From CAVSUZ01 sp963791885 (GTDB taxonomy: Bacteria; Pseudomonadota; Alphaproteobacteria; Acetobacterales; Acetobacteraceae), in NCBI GenBank assembly GCA_963791885.1, contig CAWBUL010000005.1, positions 372,001-436,000 on the forward strand: 64,000 bases of DNA, given 5' to 3'. The notes under the pieces were generated by a model that made no database searches, was not told the DNA's origin, and was given only the letters and a program-made list of their open reading frames with translations. Below are positions 16,968 through 27,271 of this stretch, piece by piece (position 1 is the first letter of the stretch; each line of letters starts with the position of its first letter). Position numbers and translations under genes: made by a program.

Positions 16968-19900
16968 TCACGCGCTGATTTTTGCATCTAGATCACCGGC
17001 CGCCAGAGCGTTCATCCAGGCGAGACAAAGCTCCCGTGACCGGTAACGCCCATAAGCCGCGACCTCGTCCCGCTCCACAACGGGGAATGTTGAGTAGATG
17101 TAGCGAACATCGCCCTGATCGGTTACGCTGTATAGATGGAAATACAGGGCATCGAGCTTCGTGCGCAGGATGAGGCGACGTTCCTCATCCCAGACGAAGG
17201 GTGGCTTGGTTGTCCCGTCGGCTTCCATATAGCCCATATCGCGGGCAAAGGGGGCCATGTCGTTCGATGTGTAGGTTAGCTCCAGCACGGTATCGCGGAC
17301 GATCTGACCTGCCGTCTTTGGGCCGAAAGAGCGGCGATAGGCGGCCTTGCCGAGGAACGGAAGTTGTTCAATCAAATACCAAGCGAGATGGTTGCCATGA
17401 ACCTTCTGGCGGGCGAGGTAGTCGAGAACGAAGCTATTGAGATTGGCGAGGAAAAGGACAGCGAACTCGGCATAGACCGGATACTCGGAACCGCCTGCGT
17501 CTTCGGACGATGCCAGCGAAGGCCAAATGACCGGCAGGGTATGGCCTGCTCCCACGTGTGGTATCACTGCAGCAATGGCGGTCCGTGCGTTCGTCACCGA
17601 CGTCACGTCCTTCATGGCTACGCACCACTGTGTGGGGGCGGCCCAGCTCGCGTTGCCAGCTTCAACCCAATAGCGCGGAACAGGAGCGCGCTCAGGGTCG
17701 CGATGCTCCTCGGCTGTCAAATCACGGCCTTGCCCCGTCCGAAACAGATTGCCGTCGGCAAGGAGAATATCCGACGCGCGGTGATCGAACGCCTGGACCA
17801 TTTTTCCTTCGTATAGGGGCAGGAACTCGGTCTTGCCCTTCTTCCATACGTTTCGACCGACCGGATATGCTCCTGCTTTCTGCAGGGCTGCCGGGTCCAG
17901 GAAATGGCTGGAGTCGTTTGCCATATCGAGCATTCTGACATAGCGGACCGGCCACAAACTCGCAGCAGGATCTGCTGACCGATCCACGAGCACCGGACGG
18001 TCGGCGTAAAGCGTCTTGGTCAGTTGAAGGTCGCGCCGTGACCGAAAAATCGGCGCAGTGCGGCTGTTGGGGTTGATGCGAGCGATATCATCCGGACTGA
18101 CCGGGAACAGCCTGTCGGGGTTGCGCAGCTCACCGATATCTTGAATGAAAAAGGCGAACAATATCTCCTCGAATTGGCGCAGCGCTCCACCCGCGATGTA
18201 GGCGCAAAATTTGAATCGGTAATAAACATCGGGAAAGAACAGAGTGCCATCGGTCCGTCTGTTGAAGAAATCTATAAGCGATGCGAGCCGCCGTTCCTCC
18301 GTCATTTTGCGGAAAAATGGAGCAGAGCTTTGATCCGACGCAATTCCCGATGGAACAAGGAGCCCGACGATCCCGCTGGGCTTTACGAGTGCATGCGCCC
18401 GCTCGATAAAAAGGGAATTCAGATTGGTGTCGCCGGCGGAGAGCAGTGGATAATCGGCGCCTCTTCGCGCGACTCGGCTGGCCATCTCCGCTCTCTCGGC
18501 GGCCAGCAGATAATCCGCATGAAGCGGATCTCCAGCCTTTTCGAGTGATTTGATCAGTGTCTTGCGCCGCGCTGCAGTTTCCGCGCGCGCAATCTCTATC
18601 TTCCGCGCAGCGAACCACTCGATTTCCTGTAGTTTGAGCCGGTCCCAGGGAGGGTTTCCGATCACGGCATCAAACCCGCCCGTCAAGCCATCGGTATCCC
18701 AATCTGACCAGATCCCAGGGAAGGCGACCTGCCAGTTCAGAAAGCGCTGCTCTTCGATCAGCGTTGTGGCTCGTGCAAAAAGCTGTGCGAAATGTGTGCC
18801 GTCGTTCCGGCGCGTATCGATCGAAGCATTTCCGAGCGCGATTTCCATTGGGTCACCGAACTGCCCGTCGAAGAAGGCTTTGCAGACGATGGCGTCCTCG
18901 GAATTCCTGCGAATGTCCAGCCAATCGAGCGCGTGAATCAGGGTGAGCAACGCGTCGAGCGGAGCGGTCATCTCCTGCACTTCCGCAAAAACGTCGGCGG
19001 AGCGATGCGCCTCGGCGATCTCGGCGTCAGTCAGGCCTTCGATGATTTGCATCTTCGAGGCAGCCCGCAGGGCGCGCGTTACAGGCCCATGGAGGAGAAG
19101 CGGACTTCCGTAAGCGGTCGCTTTCTCGATGCCGCGTTTGACCCATGACCCGAAGAGACTATCGCCGCAACGCAGATGGTGATCGAGGAAACTTAGCGGG
19201 GCGCCGACCGTGAAGGTGTGCAGCCAGAGAGAGACCTTTGCCAGTTCTACCGCCATAGGGTTCTTGTCGACGCCATAAATGCAGCGCTTCAGGACCATTC
19301 GCCTGATGATGTGGCGATCGTCGAGCTGGGTGGGGTCGATCGTCCAGCCGCGATCTTCTGCGTTGCCGAGAATGGTGTTGCGGATAGCATCGATCCGGTC
19401 GCTCAAGGGCGAAATGTAATGGGCGACAGCCGCCTCCGCTTCGGCCATGGCGGCGATGACCTGGTCCGCCAGGTAGTCGACCAGGCTGACCAGAAAATGG
19501 CCCGAGCCAATGGCGGGATCGCAAATCTTCAGATCGAGAAGTTTTTCCGCCGGATCGAGGCGCTTCAATGCGCCGATCCGCCTCTCTTCAGGCAAACTGC
19601 TGCCGGACAGTTCCTCGATTTTCGCCTGGAAGGTGTTCATCGGCGCTGCCGCAAGAGGCGCGATGGCTTCCTTCAGGATGAGCATGACAAGGTCGTCCGG
19701 CGTGTAATAGCTTCCTGATGCCTTCCGGACGAAGATGTTGGGACGAACGACGATTGCGCCGTTGTCCCGGCTGATTTCATGCTCCAGCAAGCGTTCATAG
19801 ATCGAGCCGAGCTGCTGCACGCTCAGATCGCGGTAGTTGATGTATTTGCGGCCATCCGACGTCTGTTCGAAGGACAGAGCGTCAATGACATTGGCCATGA

Positions 19901-21074
19901 CGGCGTCGCCGAGCCGGACCGTGGCCAGCAAGGGTGTGCGGTCGCGATCAAACAGACCGCCATTGTAGGGAGGCAGACCGATCGAGGCGTCTCCGTTATC
20001 GATGGCCCGGCACAAATCGTCGATCGTCGTCCAGTATCGGGCGGCGGTTGTTGAAAATGCGTCGTTGCGATCCTTGCGCTTGCCAACATCGCCGCGCACG
20101 CGGTCGCGCAGCCCGTAGTCGCCATATCTTGGGTCGCGAACCGGCAAAAGATCGCGGTCTTCGGCGTAGAGAATAAACAACAGTCGATATAGCAGGATCA
20201 GTGCCGCCTCACGGACCTCTTGCAGAGGCGCGGCCGGGGCGGCCGTGGCGATGGCTTGCGCGAGCTCGGGAAAGACCTGCTGGAACACCAGGTTCGAGAG
20301 GTTGCCGGCTACGCGCTCTTCGTAGAACTGGCCTTCATCGAGGGCACGCTGATGAAAGGTCCGCCTGTCGCTTGGCGTAGGCAGGAAAGCTTCCCGCCGG
20401 AAAACAAGAGCAAATACCTTGAGCCAGTGCAGGCGTTCGGTTTCAGAGAGGGCGAACAGGCCGTCGTTGTGGCCAGGAACATCAAGGGCCGCCGCAAGAT
20501 CGACCTCGAAAAACTGTTCCGCGACGGAGCGCGCGCCCTGATAGTAGAGGCGCCAACGGCCGCCATTGGTGAGAATGCCCCACCGGAGATTGCCGGTCGT
20601 CAGATCCTCGACGCGGCGCAGATAGCGAAGCATCTGCGTCGAGGGGGCGGTTTCCTCGCCGCGCCTGCCTGAACGGCGATCGAGGGGACGAATCCACCGT
20701 TTGGATTCGACGACGGCCAGGCCGAAACCGTAGCGCTTCCATTCCTCGCCGAAACTGTTGGCCTTGGCCTTCGCCGCATCATCGGCAAAGAGAATACCGT
20801 CCGGCACGTCGTCACGGCCTTTAGCAGCCAGGTTCTGTTGTCGCAGAGTGGCGGTCCAGCCCAGGCGGGCAAGGATCGGCCAGATCAGGTCATCCTCGGT
20901 CTGGCTCTCGTTCGGTGTTTTTTTGATCGGAAAGCGATCGTAGACTTTTCTCAGGTCGCTTTCCAGAACCTTGAGCGCGGGCTCGTCGATCATGGTCCAG
21001 TCAGCAAGACGGGTGACCGAGTCGTTCAGAAAGTCACTGGAAAACAGGCTTCCCTGAAAAATGTTTTCAGACAT
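16968..21074 (-). CDS. large nuclease-adenine methyltransferase (type IIG/Eco57I-like restriction-modification protein), 1368 aa
   Basis: Combines cutting and modifying domains in one chain. A PD-(D/E)xK nuclease is suggested near the N-terminus by PDGILFADD (Asp92) and LAVVESKRW (Glu123, Lys125). The N6-adenine methyltransferase follows, with the SAM-binding motif DPAIGSGHFLVSL at residues 519-531 and the catalytic NPPW box (VIGNPPWDRL, 807-810), separated by about 280 residues as in PglX/Eco57I-type enzymes. The C-terminal 500 residues probably hold target recognition. The protein appears intact. It sits in the middle of the minus-strand block between a truncated phosphoesterase and SIR2-HerA. 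It could act as a stand-alone restriction-modification enzyme, or as the modification part of a BREX/DISARM-like system; neighbours do not match a complete known system. Confidence 0.85.
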   Translation of the reverse strand: MSENIFQGSLFSSDFLNDSVTRLADWTMIDEPALKVLESDLRKVYDRFPIKKTPNESQTEDDLIWPILARLGWTATLRQQNLAAKGRDDVPDGILFADDAAKAKANSFGEEWKRYGFGLAVVESKRWIRPLDRRSGRRGEETAPSTQMLRYLRRVEDLTTGNLRWGILTNGGRWRLYYQGARSVAEQFFEVDLAAALDVPGHNDGLFALSETERLHWLKVFALVFRREAFLPTPSDRRTFHQRALDEGQFYEERVAGNLSNLVFQQVFPELAQAIATAAPAAPLQEVREAALILLYRLLFILYAEDRDLLPVRDPRYGDYGLRDRVRGDVGKRKDRNDAFSTTAARYWTTIDDLCRAIDNGDASIGLPPYNGGLFDRDRTPLLATVRLGDAVMANVIDALSFEQTSDGRKYINYRDLSVQQLGSIYERLLEHEISRDNGAIVVRPNIFVRKASGSYYTPDDLVMLILKEAIAPLAAAPMNTFQAKIEELSGSSLPEERRIGALKRLDPAEKLLDLKICDPAIGSGHFLVSLVDYLADQVIAAMAEAEAAVAHYISPLSDRIDAIRNTILGNAEDRGWTIDPTQLDDRHIIRRMVLKRCIYGVDKNPMAVELAKVSLWLHTFTVGAPLSFLDHHLRCGDSLFGSWVKRGIEKATAYGSPLLLHGPVTRALRAASKMQIIEGLTDAEIAEAHRSADVFAEVQEMTAPLDALLTLIHALDWLDIRRNSEDAIVCKAFFDGQFGDPMEIALGNASIDTRRNDGTHFAQLFARATTLIEEQRFLNWQVAFPGIWSDWDTDGLTGGFDAVIGNPPWDRLKLQEIEWFAARKIEIARAETAARRKTLIKSLEKAGDPLHADYLLAAERAEMASRVARRGADYPLLSAGDTNLNSLFIERAHALVKPSGIVGLLVPSGIASDQSSAPFFRKMTEERRLASLIDFFNRRTDGTLFFPDVYYRFKFCAYIAGGALRQFEEILFAFFIQDIGELRNPDRLFPVSPDDIARINPNSRTAPIFRSRRDLQLTKTLYADRPVLVDRSADPAASLWPVRYVRMLDMANDSSHFLDPAALQKAGAYPVGRNVWKKGKTEFLPLYEGKMVQAFDHRASDILLADGNLFRTGQGRDLTAEEHRDPERAPVPRYWVEAGNASWAAPTQWCVAMKDVTSVTNARTAIAAVIPHVGAGHTLPVIWPSLASSEDAGGSEYPVYAEFAVLFLANLNSFVLDYLARQKVHGNHLAWYLIEQLPFLGKAAYRRSFGPKTAGQIVRDTVLELTYTSNDMAPFARDMGYMEADGTTKPPFVWDEERRLILRTKLDALYFHLYSVTDQGDVRYIYSTFPVVERDEVAAYGRYRSRELCLAWMNALAAGDLDAKISA

Positions 21075-21173
21075 GCCCCAAGTCTTCCTTCCCCGGTTCT
21101 TGTGTTTGCACGACAGTTCGTTCCTTCAACACTAAGCATTGTTTGTGTTAATATCTTCCGAAATCCATCTTCT

Positions 21174-21716
21174 TTACACAGGGATCAGGCGGTCGGGTCC
21201 GGCAGTCATGCCGCCCATGCCGGCATGGAGAACGCCGATATTGAAGACGCCATCGACCGGCTCCAGATAGGCGGCGGCGAGGTTGTCGGTGACATCACGT
21301 TGCCAGAAGCTCTGGCCGTGTAGCTCAACATCAAGTTCCTTGAGCATGAATGTCTCGGGCTTGCGCGCGGAAAACACGTTGACGCCTTCGGGCATGGTCA
21401 AGCGCCGGGTAATCTGGCTTACCGCATCGTGATTGCCATAGAGGACGAAGGCCGGGATGTTCGCTTTCGCAAGGCGGCCCATTTGGCGGGCGAAGAACAA
21501 CCCGTTCTGGTAATCGCGCCAATCGCCATCATAAAGATCACCGGCGATCACGACAAAATCGACCTTCTGGTCGGTCGCCTCGCTGATGAGATTGTCGAAA
21601 GCTTGCCGCGTCGCGGTGCGAATGCACTCAACAGCAGGTCCGTCGTAACCGGCGAGTCCCTTCAAAGGGCTATCGAGGTGGATGTCCGCGGTATGAATGA
21701 AACGGAATGATGTCAT
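21174..21716 (-). pseudogene. YhaO/SbcD-like metallophosphoesterase, C-terminally truncated
   Basis: Calcineurin-type DNA repair exonuclease. The start, MTSFRFIHTADIHLDSPLKG, gives the first metal motif (Asp-x-His); FVVIAGDLYDGDW gives GDxxD and VLYGNHDAVS gives GNHD. The sequence breaks off at FNIGVLHAGMGGMTAGPDRL, just at the histidine motif, with a stop at 21174; full-length relatives are about 400 residues and have a second domain. In many bacteria the next gene would encode the partner ATPase (YhaN/SbcC-like); here the 100 bp after the stop lead straight to the methyltransferase, so a deletion probably removed both. ATG 21716 lies 43 bp after the helicase stop. Confidence 0.85.
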
Positions 21717-21759
21717 AACGCAGCGCCCTTTGTATGAGTTTATGCAGCAGAGTCGGCGG

Positions 21760-24700
21760 TCATCCAGCACTTCCGTCTTTTAATAAGTCTGCTGTCGGCT
21801 CGGATTTACTTCGTTCTTCAAACAGGTCAGTATCAGAGTTCAATTCCTTGTCCAAGATTTCCAAAATAGCCGTGCCGACCTGGGTGGTTAGTCGCCTGAG
21901 GTCAAAGTGGTCCAATACCAACCGCAAATGCTCGTCCGTACCCGGCTCAACCTGCAAATTCATGGAAATGTATTGCCCCACAGCGCGTAACTCGTCGGGG
22001 GGAATCTCGCTGAAGAGTCTTGGACCCCGCGTTCGTATTTTGATCTGCGGTGTTCCCTTGGTCCTCACTGTTGAGAAAATAAATCCCTTCGTATCGGCAT
22101 CGGTTTCGGAGACAAGTTTGCCTTGTCGGATGGCGCTTGATAGAGCCTTGTTCATTGTGCTTCTGAGCTCGTGGCCCATTCGCTTGATGCCGCAGCCGCG
22201 CAAATATATGTCGTAGGCCCGTTTGGCCACCATCGGGCCTTCGACTTCGATGATGCGGCAAAGTCCTTCAGCGACCGCACCCAAACTGATGCTGCGCGGG
22301 TCGTCACCCGCTGAACCGCTATAGGCAACGTAAGGCACGAACAATGTGGCGGGGAGTTGCGTTGATCTTGCAGACCGATGTTCGTTTGCTCGGGGCGGTT
22401 CGTCCAATGGCCTGCTCGGTTGGTGCGGCTTGCTGCTTACGGCGTCTCCGCGCTCAACAGGTTCCGCGGGCGTTGGCTCCACACTAATGACCTCGTCAGC
22501 ATCCGAAGGCCCGACATCCTCGACGACAGCCGGAGACGGCGGCACGGCCGCCGCTTGGTCGATGCCGCCCGGCTTGATGCCAAGCCGGTCGAGTTCCGCC
22601 CAAAGTGGTTCCAGAGCTTTCGCGCGATCCCTGTAGAAGTCACCGCCACGAACGCGCACAAATTGCCAGCCGGCTCGCTCAAGGTCTCGCTGGCGAGCCA
22701 TGTCCTGTTCGTATCGATCGGGACCATGCCATTGATCGCCGTCGCATTCGACGGCTAGGCGCCCTTGCATTCCCTCGACAACCAAGTCGATACGATAACG
22801 ATGATTGGTCGGATCGCCGACACAGACCTGCGTGCGGACGTGAAACCCCCGGACCGCAATTTGATCATAGATATGGCGCTCCAGAAGCAATTCAAAGCGC
22901 TGCTCCGTTTCGTCCGCGAGCTGACGCTCGGGATGGAGCATGTACGTCAATAGACGATGGCGCATGCAACTGTGACTTAGAACGTCCAGTGTGGCTGAAT
23001 GGAAAAGCCACAACTGGTCCTGCGCGCGGCTGGTCGCCACGTTAAAACGCTGGCGGGCGGATTCGGTGGAAAGCGCGCCAATTCTCTCGTTGGGCGCGGC
23101 AACCATGCTCAGAAAAATAATGTGACGTTCATCGCCTTGGAACGCGTAGGCATCGCCACAGATTAGCCGCCGTTCTTCGATGACTTCCGGCTCCAGCCTT
23201 TCAAGAATCTTGTGTTCAATGAGCTTGGCCTGCGCGTCTCCTTGGAGGCTGATTACGCCCATCGTTCGTCCAGAATAACGCGGATCGTCGATGCAGGCGA
23301 TTATCTGAGCCAACACCGCATCGGCTTCCGGTTCATTCAACGCATTCTGGGCACTGCCGGTGCGATAGCCTTCAGGTACGTGGCGCAGCACGATCGGCTG
23401 TAGACGATTAGCGGGGTAAGCGCGCAGCGGATCAAGCGGCGTGCCATTACTCGCGTAACACAGGTCATTGGAGAATTGAATGATCTCCGGCATGCAGCGG
23501 AAATGCTCGCGCAGCACCAAATTCTGCCCAAAGCGTATCTTGGCGTTGCCATAGAGACTGCTTTGAGCCGAAAGAGCGTGGTGGTGCGGAATGCCGTCAA
23601 GATAATGATGCTGAAGACCGGCAATGGCTTCGTCGGAGATACCTATGCCGTATGGGCTGATTTGTTGGTCATCACCCACGACAACCATTTTCTTGCCAAT
23701 ATAGAAGAGGAAGAGACTCTCGATACCGAGCTGGCTGGCCTCGTCGACTATCACCAGATCATAACGGGCTGGCGCGGGATCGACCATCTCGGCTACCAGA
23801 TATCTGGGCATGATCCACACGGGGATCGCCTCTCGGCATTGATCCATGTATTGGCGGGCTTCCCGGCGGAGCCGCTCCAGTCTGGCCGAGCGCCCGGTTC
23901 CCTTGCCCATCGCCTGAACCGCGCCACGCCAGCCGTTGAGCGCGGCTCTGACGGACGGTTTGTTATTGATGCGGTTAAAGAAGTGGGTCCATGCGCGAAA
24001 GCTCGCCGCCTCGGCGAGTGATTTTCCGATCACCTTCTCGGTATCATGGCGCCGGTGCCAGAGTTCCTGTTGATAATCGAAGTCTGAACGCTTCTGTAGC
24101 CAGTTGTCGGCGATCGCCCAGCGCCAAGCCTCCTCCCAATCTGCAAACCGATCATCCCAAGCAGGGTTATCGATGTCGCGCGCAACAGCCTCGATGAAGC
24201 CGGGGATGGTGGCGCTGATCACAAATTCCGTATGCTCGCGCACGCTCTGGTCGCGCCTTGTCTGCTCGACTTGGCGCAATCGATTATGGGCGTGGCTATA
24301 GGCGGTGATATCCCGTTGTTCTATGGCTTGTATCAGCGAACCGACAACCGGATGTGCGTCGTGGAGATCACCTATGGATTTGAGGTGGCGAAGCGAGGTC
24401 GTGACCTGAGCGGCCGCAATCCGATGCCGTTCTTCAACGCTTGTTGCGTCGATGATATCAAGCCATTCTTCAGCCTGTTCACTGAGCCAGTCGGGTTCTG
24501 GAATGGCCGGCCGCGAGGTCGCCATATAGCGACTTAGCTTTTGGCATGCCTGAGCGTAATTCAGAGCATCGCCGAGTATGCCGACATGTTCGTTAATGGC
24601 GGCCAAACGTATCCGCGGCTGCGAACTGGCCGGAAGACCGCCGTGGTCCGCCCACGCTTGTTCTAGGTCCTGCACAGCGAAACCGAAATCAAGATAGGCG

Positions 24701-26994
24701 CAAACGAGGGTTAACCGTTCCACGGAGTCGGCGGGTTGATCGTCAATCCTGACTTGGTCGCGGAGATACGTGCGCTCTTTGACGACTTTTGGCGTTAGCA
24801 GGACCCAGGTATTCCATTTCCCCCCGGCCCTGAGGTGATCGATCACCGCCGCCGCATCGGCTCGAACCGTCTTGGCCTCTTTGCCGTCCGGCAGAGAAAT
24901 CGACGACGAACCCAGCATGGCAAGCAACTCTTCGATTTTCTGAATCAGGTTCTGTGACTGATCATAAAGCGCCCGCCAAAGAGCCTGCCGACCATCCAGC
25001 GTTGCCCGGAGCGCGCCATCGAGCCAGCCGGAGCCCGGACGGGCGAGCTTTCTGCGGGTGTCGTTCAGCGTCGTTAGCGCTTCTGCAAGCTGGGTTCGCG
25101 CGCGCGCCTCCAGCGCCATGATGGGTGCATAGGCTCGATGTCCCCGAAGCTCAATCAGGCGATCGATCGCTTCCTTTGCCTCGCGCTCAAGCGTAACGGC
25201 GGTCGCAAAATCGGCGGGCGTGGGAAGCTTTTCACTGTCAGCTATCTGAAGCTTGGAGTTGGTAACGCTGTCTTGGTCGTAGGTGCGGCGAATACCGAGC
25301 CATGCTCTAAGATCGGCTTTGGTCACGGGCATTTCGTCACTCGAACGTTGGGGGACCCGTAGCCACCCGAAACGGTCACGCTCGTCCGAGACCAGCGCGG
25401 CGATCTTGGAGGCCGTACCCTGATAGGCACCGCTCATCAAGCTGTGCGGATGGGTTTCTCCCTCGCGCAAGGTTCGCAACTCAGTGTCGATCTTTGCCAA
25501 AGAGCGGCGGCTTGAATCCAGCTCGCGGTCAATCTCGGCAATGCGCTGGTCGTAAGCTCCGGGGCTCCACGCCGCGAAGCGCGAAGTGATTCCCTGAACG
25601 GCGGTGTTCAGTTCCGCAAATAAATCGCCTCCTTGCCCGAGCAGGCTTACGCAGAGCGGCTGGAGTTCTTCGGGAAGTTTGTCTTTGAGGACTTTAAGGG
25701 CGTGTCCTGTTTCAGCCGTTATCAGCACGCGCTTGCCAGACGCCAGCAAATGGCACATCAGGTTAGCGATTGAATGGCTCTTTCCCGTGCCAGGAGGGCC
25801 TTGAACCAATACACCGCGCCGCTGATTGATCGCCTCGACGATACGCCGCTGTTCCCGGTTCGCGGGCAAGGGAAAGTAAATTTCCTCGTTGTTGAGATTA
25901 TATGGCTTCGTGGTTGTATCGGACTCGTCCCAGAACTCCGGACCGTCGGTATCATCCGCATCTTCGATGAGCCCACTCCAGCCCGAAGGAATCTCGGCAC
26001 TGCCGGCGGTCAGCCGGTTAATGATGGAATCGTAAATTCGAACCATCCCGGCCTGGGTGCGCTTACGCAGTATTAATGCCGGTGCCAGGCTCACTACCGG
26101 TTTGCCTGCGCTGCCGTGCGCAGGTCTTAGGTCGTCCGACCATTGCGAATCTGGATGGAGCGCTCCCGCCCACGATTTGAGGGCCGTCGATGTAGTTGCG
26201 CGGCCCCAAATGTCATCACCGATGGCGTTCAATTGTTCGTTGACGCTGGCATAATGGCCGCGTTCGGGTCGCCGCTCGGCTTCCAGCATGTCATCTTCTA
26301 TTCGTAGCTGAGCGCCGTCTGCGGCAGCTTCCAGCCGTATGACCCCTGTGGCTGGCTCGAAATGCAGGTCGACTCGCGCGGTGACGACATGGCGCAGAAT
26401 CGGAACCGACTTCGCATCACGCCAATCGAGCAGGCCCAAGCCCAGAACGAGTTCTACGATCTCGCCTTGTTTCCGAACCTGCGTGTGCAAGCGGAAAAGC
26501 TCGGCATACACTTGTTGTATGCTTTCCCGTCGCCTGTATTCCACGCACCACGCATTCCAGTTGGGGCGGTAGCGGTCGTAAGCTGCCGTAACTTCGGGGT
26601 GATCACTGATCTGTTCTTCGACCAACGGCGGCTCTTCGCCCTCTCCGATTTCCGCGGCGGCATCGGGCACGAGTCTGGTGGGACGAAGGGCAGGCATCTC
26701 GCTGCTTGCCCGCCGTAGAGCTTCCTGATCAACCCACGGGAGAATGCTCGCGGGCGGCTCCGGAGCTTTGGGAAGCTGCTGTTTGCGCACTTCCAGCCAA
26801 GGATCGCCTGCCTCGAAGTCGTCATGCCATGCGGGGCTGCTGCACTCGGGTTCTTGAGGCATGTCGCCGAACCAGAGTACCAACTCATATTTTCCGACAT
26901 CGTGTACCGTGGTGCTTCGCAGGCCCACAAATTCTCTGAGGTATCGCGCCAGACGAAGTGCCTTTGACTCGGAGCCGACTGCCGTTTCAGTCAT
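21760..26994 (-). CDS. SF1 helicase fused to a C-terminal Vsr/DUF559-like nuclease, 1744 aa
   Basis: Probable defence or repair helicase-nuclease. Walker A VLVQGPPGTGKSHSIANL is at about residues 396-413 after a 390-residue N-terminal region. A long, largely helical insertion follows, then motif II (DLVIVDEASQLG), MVVVGDDQQISP, and the late motifs YAFQGDERHIIFLS and RQRFNVATSRAQDQLWLF of a UvrD/Upf1-like motor. After it comes a PD-(D/E)xK endonuclease: YRIDLVVEGMQGRLAVECDG, DQWHGPDRYEQDMARQRDLE and WQFVRVRGGDFYRD. A proline-rich linker leads to a terminal domain (about residues 1620-1740) that may be a winged helix. The gene looks intact and is the first of the minus-strand block; its promoter must lie in 26995-27210, beside the IS3 element. 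Single-protein helicase-nuclease defence is a reasonable inference, not shown. Confidence 0.85.
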   Translation of the reverse strand: MTETAVGSESKALRLARYLREFVGLRSTTVHDVGKYELVLWFGDMPQEPECSSPAWHDDFEAGDPWLEVRKQQLPKAPEPPASILPWVDQEALRRASSEMPALRPTRLVPDAAAEIGEGEEPPLVEEQISDHPEVTAAYDRYRPNWNAWCVEYRRRESIQQVYAELFRLHTQVRKQGEIVELVLGLGLLDWRDAKSVPILRHVVTARVDLHFEPATGVIRLEAAADGAQLRIEDDMLEAERRPERGHYASVNEQLNAIGDDIWGRATTSTALKSWAGALHPDSQWSDDLRPAHGSAGKPVVSLAPALILRKRTQAGMVRIYDSIINRLTAGSAEIPSGWSGLIEDADDTDGPEFWDESDTTTKPYNLNNEEIYFPLPANREQRRIVEAINQRRGVLVQGPPGTGKSHSIANLMCHLLASGKRVLITAETGHALKVLKDKLPEELQPLCVSLLGQGGDLFAELNTAVQGITSRFAAWSPGAYDQRIAEIDRELDSSRRSLAKIDTELRTLREGETHPHSLMSGAYQGTASKIAALVSDERDRFGWLRVPQRSSDEMPVTKADLRAWLGIRRTYDQDSVTNSKLQIADSEKLPTPADFATAVTLEREAKEAIDRLIELRGHRAYAPIMALEARARTQLAEALTTLNDTRRKLARPGSGWLDGALRATLDGRQALWRALYDQSQNLIQKIEELLAMLGSSSISLPDGKEAKTVRADAAAVIDHLRAGGKWNTWVLLTPKVVKERTYLRDQVRIDDQPADSVERLTLVCAYLDFGFAVQDLEQAWADHGGLPASSQPRIRLAAINEHVGILGDALNYAQACQKLSRYMATSRPAIPEPDWLSEQAEEWLDIIDATSVEERHRIAAAQVTTSLRHLKSIGDLHDAHPVVGSLIQAIEQRDITAYSHAHNRLRQVEQTRRDQSVREHTEFVISATIPGFIEAVARDIDNPAWDDRFADWEEAWRWAIADNWLQKRSDFDYQQELWHRRHDTEKVIGKSLAEAASFRAWTHFFNRINNKPSVRAALNGWRGAVQAMGKGTGRSARLERLRREARQYMDQCREAIPVWIMPRYLVAEMVDPAPARYDLVIVDEASQLGIESLFLFYIGKKMVVVGDDQQISPYGIGISDEAIAGLQHHYLDGIPHHHALSAQSSLYGNAKIRFGQNLVLREHFRCMPEIIQFSNDLCYASNGTPLDPLRAYPANRLQPIVLRHVPEGYRTGSAQNALNEPEADAVLAQIIACIDDPRYSGRTMGVISLQGDAQAKLIEHKILERLEPEVIEERRLICGDAYAFQGDERHIIFLSMVAAPNERIGALSTESARQRFNVATSRAQDQLWLFHSATLDVLSHSCMRHRLLTYMLHPERQLADETEQRFELLLERHIYDQIAVRGFHVRTQVCVGDPTNHRYRIDLVVEGMQGRLAVECDGDQWHGPDRYEQDMARQRDLERAGWQFVRVRGGDFYRDRAKALEPLWAELDRLGIKPGGIDQAAAVPPSPAVVEDVGPSDADEVISVEPTPAEPVERGDAVSSKPHQPSRPLDEPPRANEHRSARSTQLPATLFVPYVAYSGSAGDDPRSISLGAVAEGLCRIIEVEGPMVAKRAYDIYLRGCGIKRMGHELRSTMNKALSSAIRQGKLVSETDADTKGFIFSTVRTKGTPQIKIRTRGPRLFSEIPPDELRAVGQYISMNLQVEPGTDEHLRLVLDHFDLRRLTTQVGTAILEILDKELNSDTDLFEERSKSEPTADLLKDGSAG

Positions 26995-27271
26995 TTGCCC
27001 CCCCGTCCGTGCACAACGTTTTTCGAATTTTCTTTGGCTGAAACGCAGCCCCGTCCCTCAAAAAGCAAGCATAGGTCGAGACGGCTGATCGCAGAAGCCC
27101 GGCCTGTTTGTACCGATAGTCAGCGATGACCGTAGCGATCAATTCCACTATCCCCCCTTAGGTCGGCCCGTTGTTTTGGCGTTCTTTCCCAATGAAGCTA
27201 TCTGTCTGTCTGAGGTGGTCCCGTTCTGCGGGACAGTTTGGCGGCTTTGCTAAGCTTGGTTCTGTGTCACT

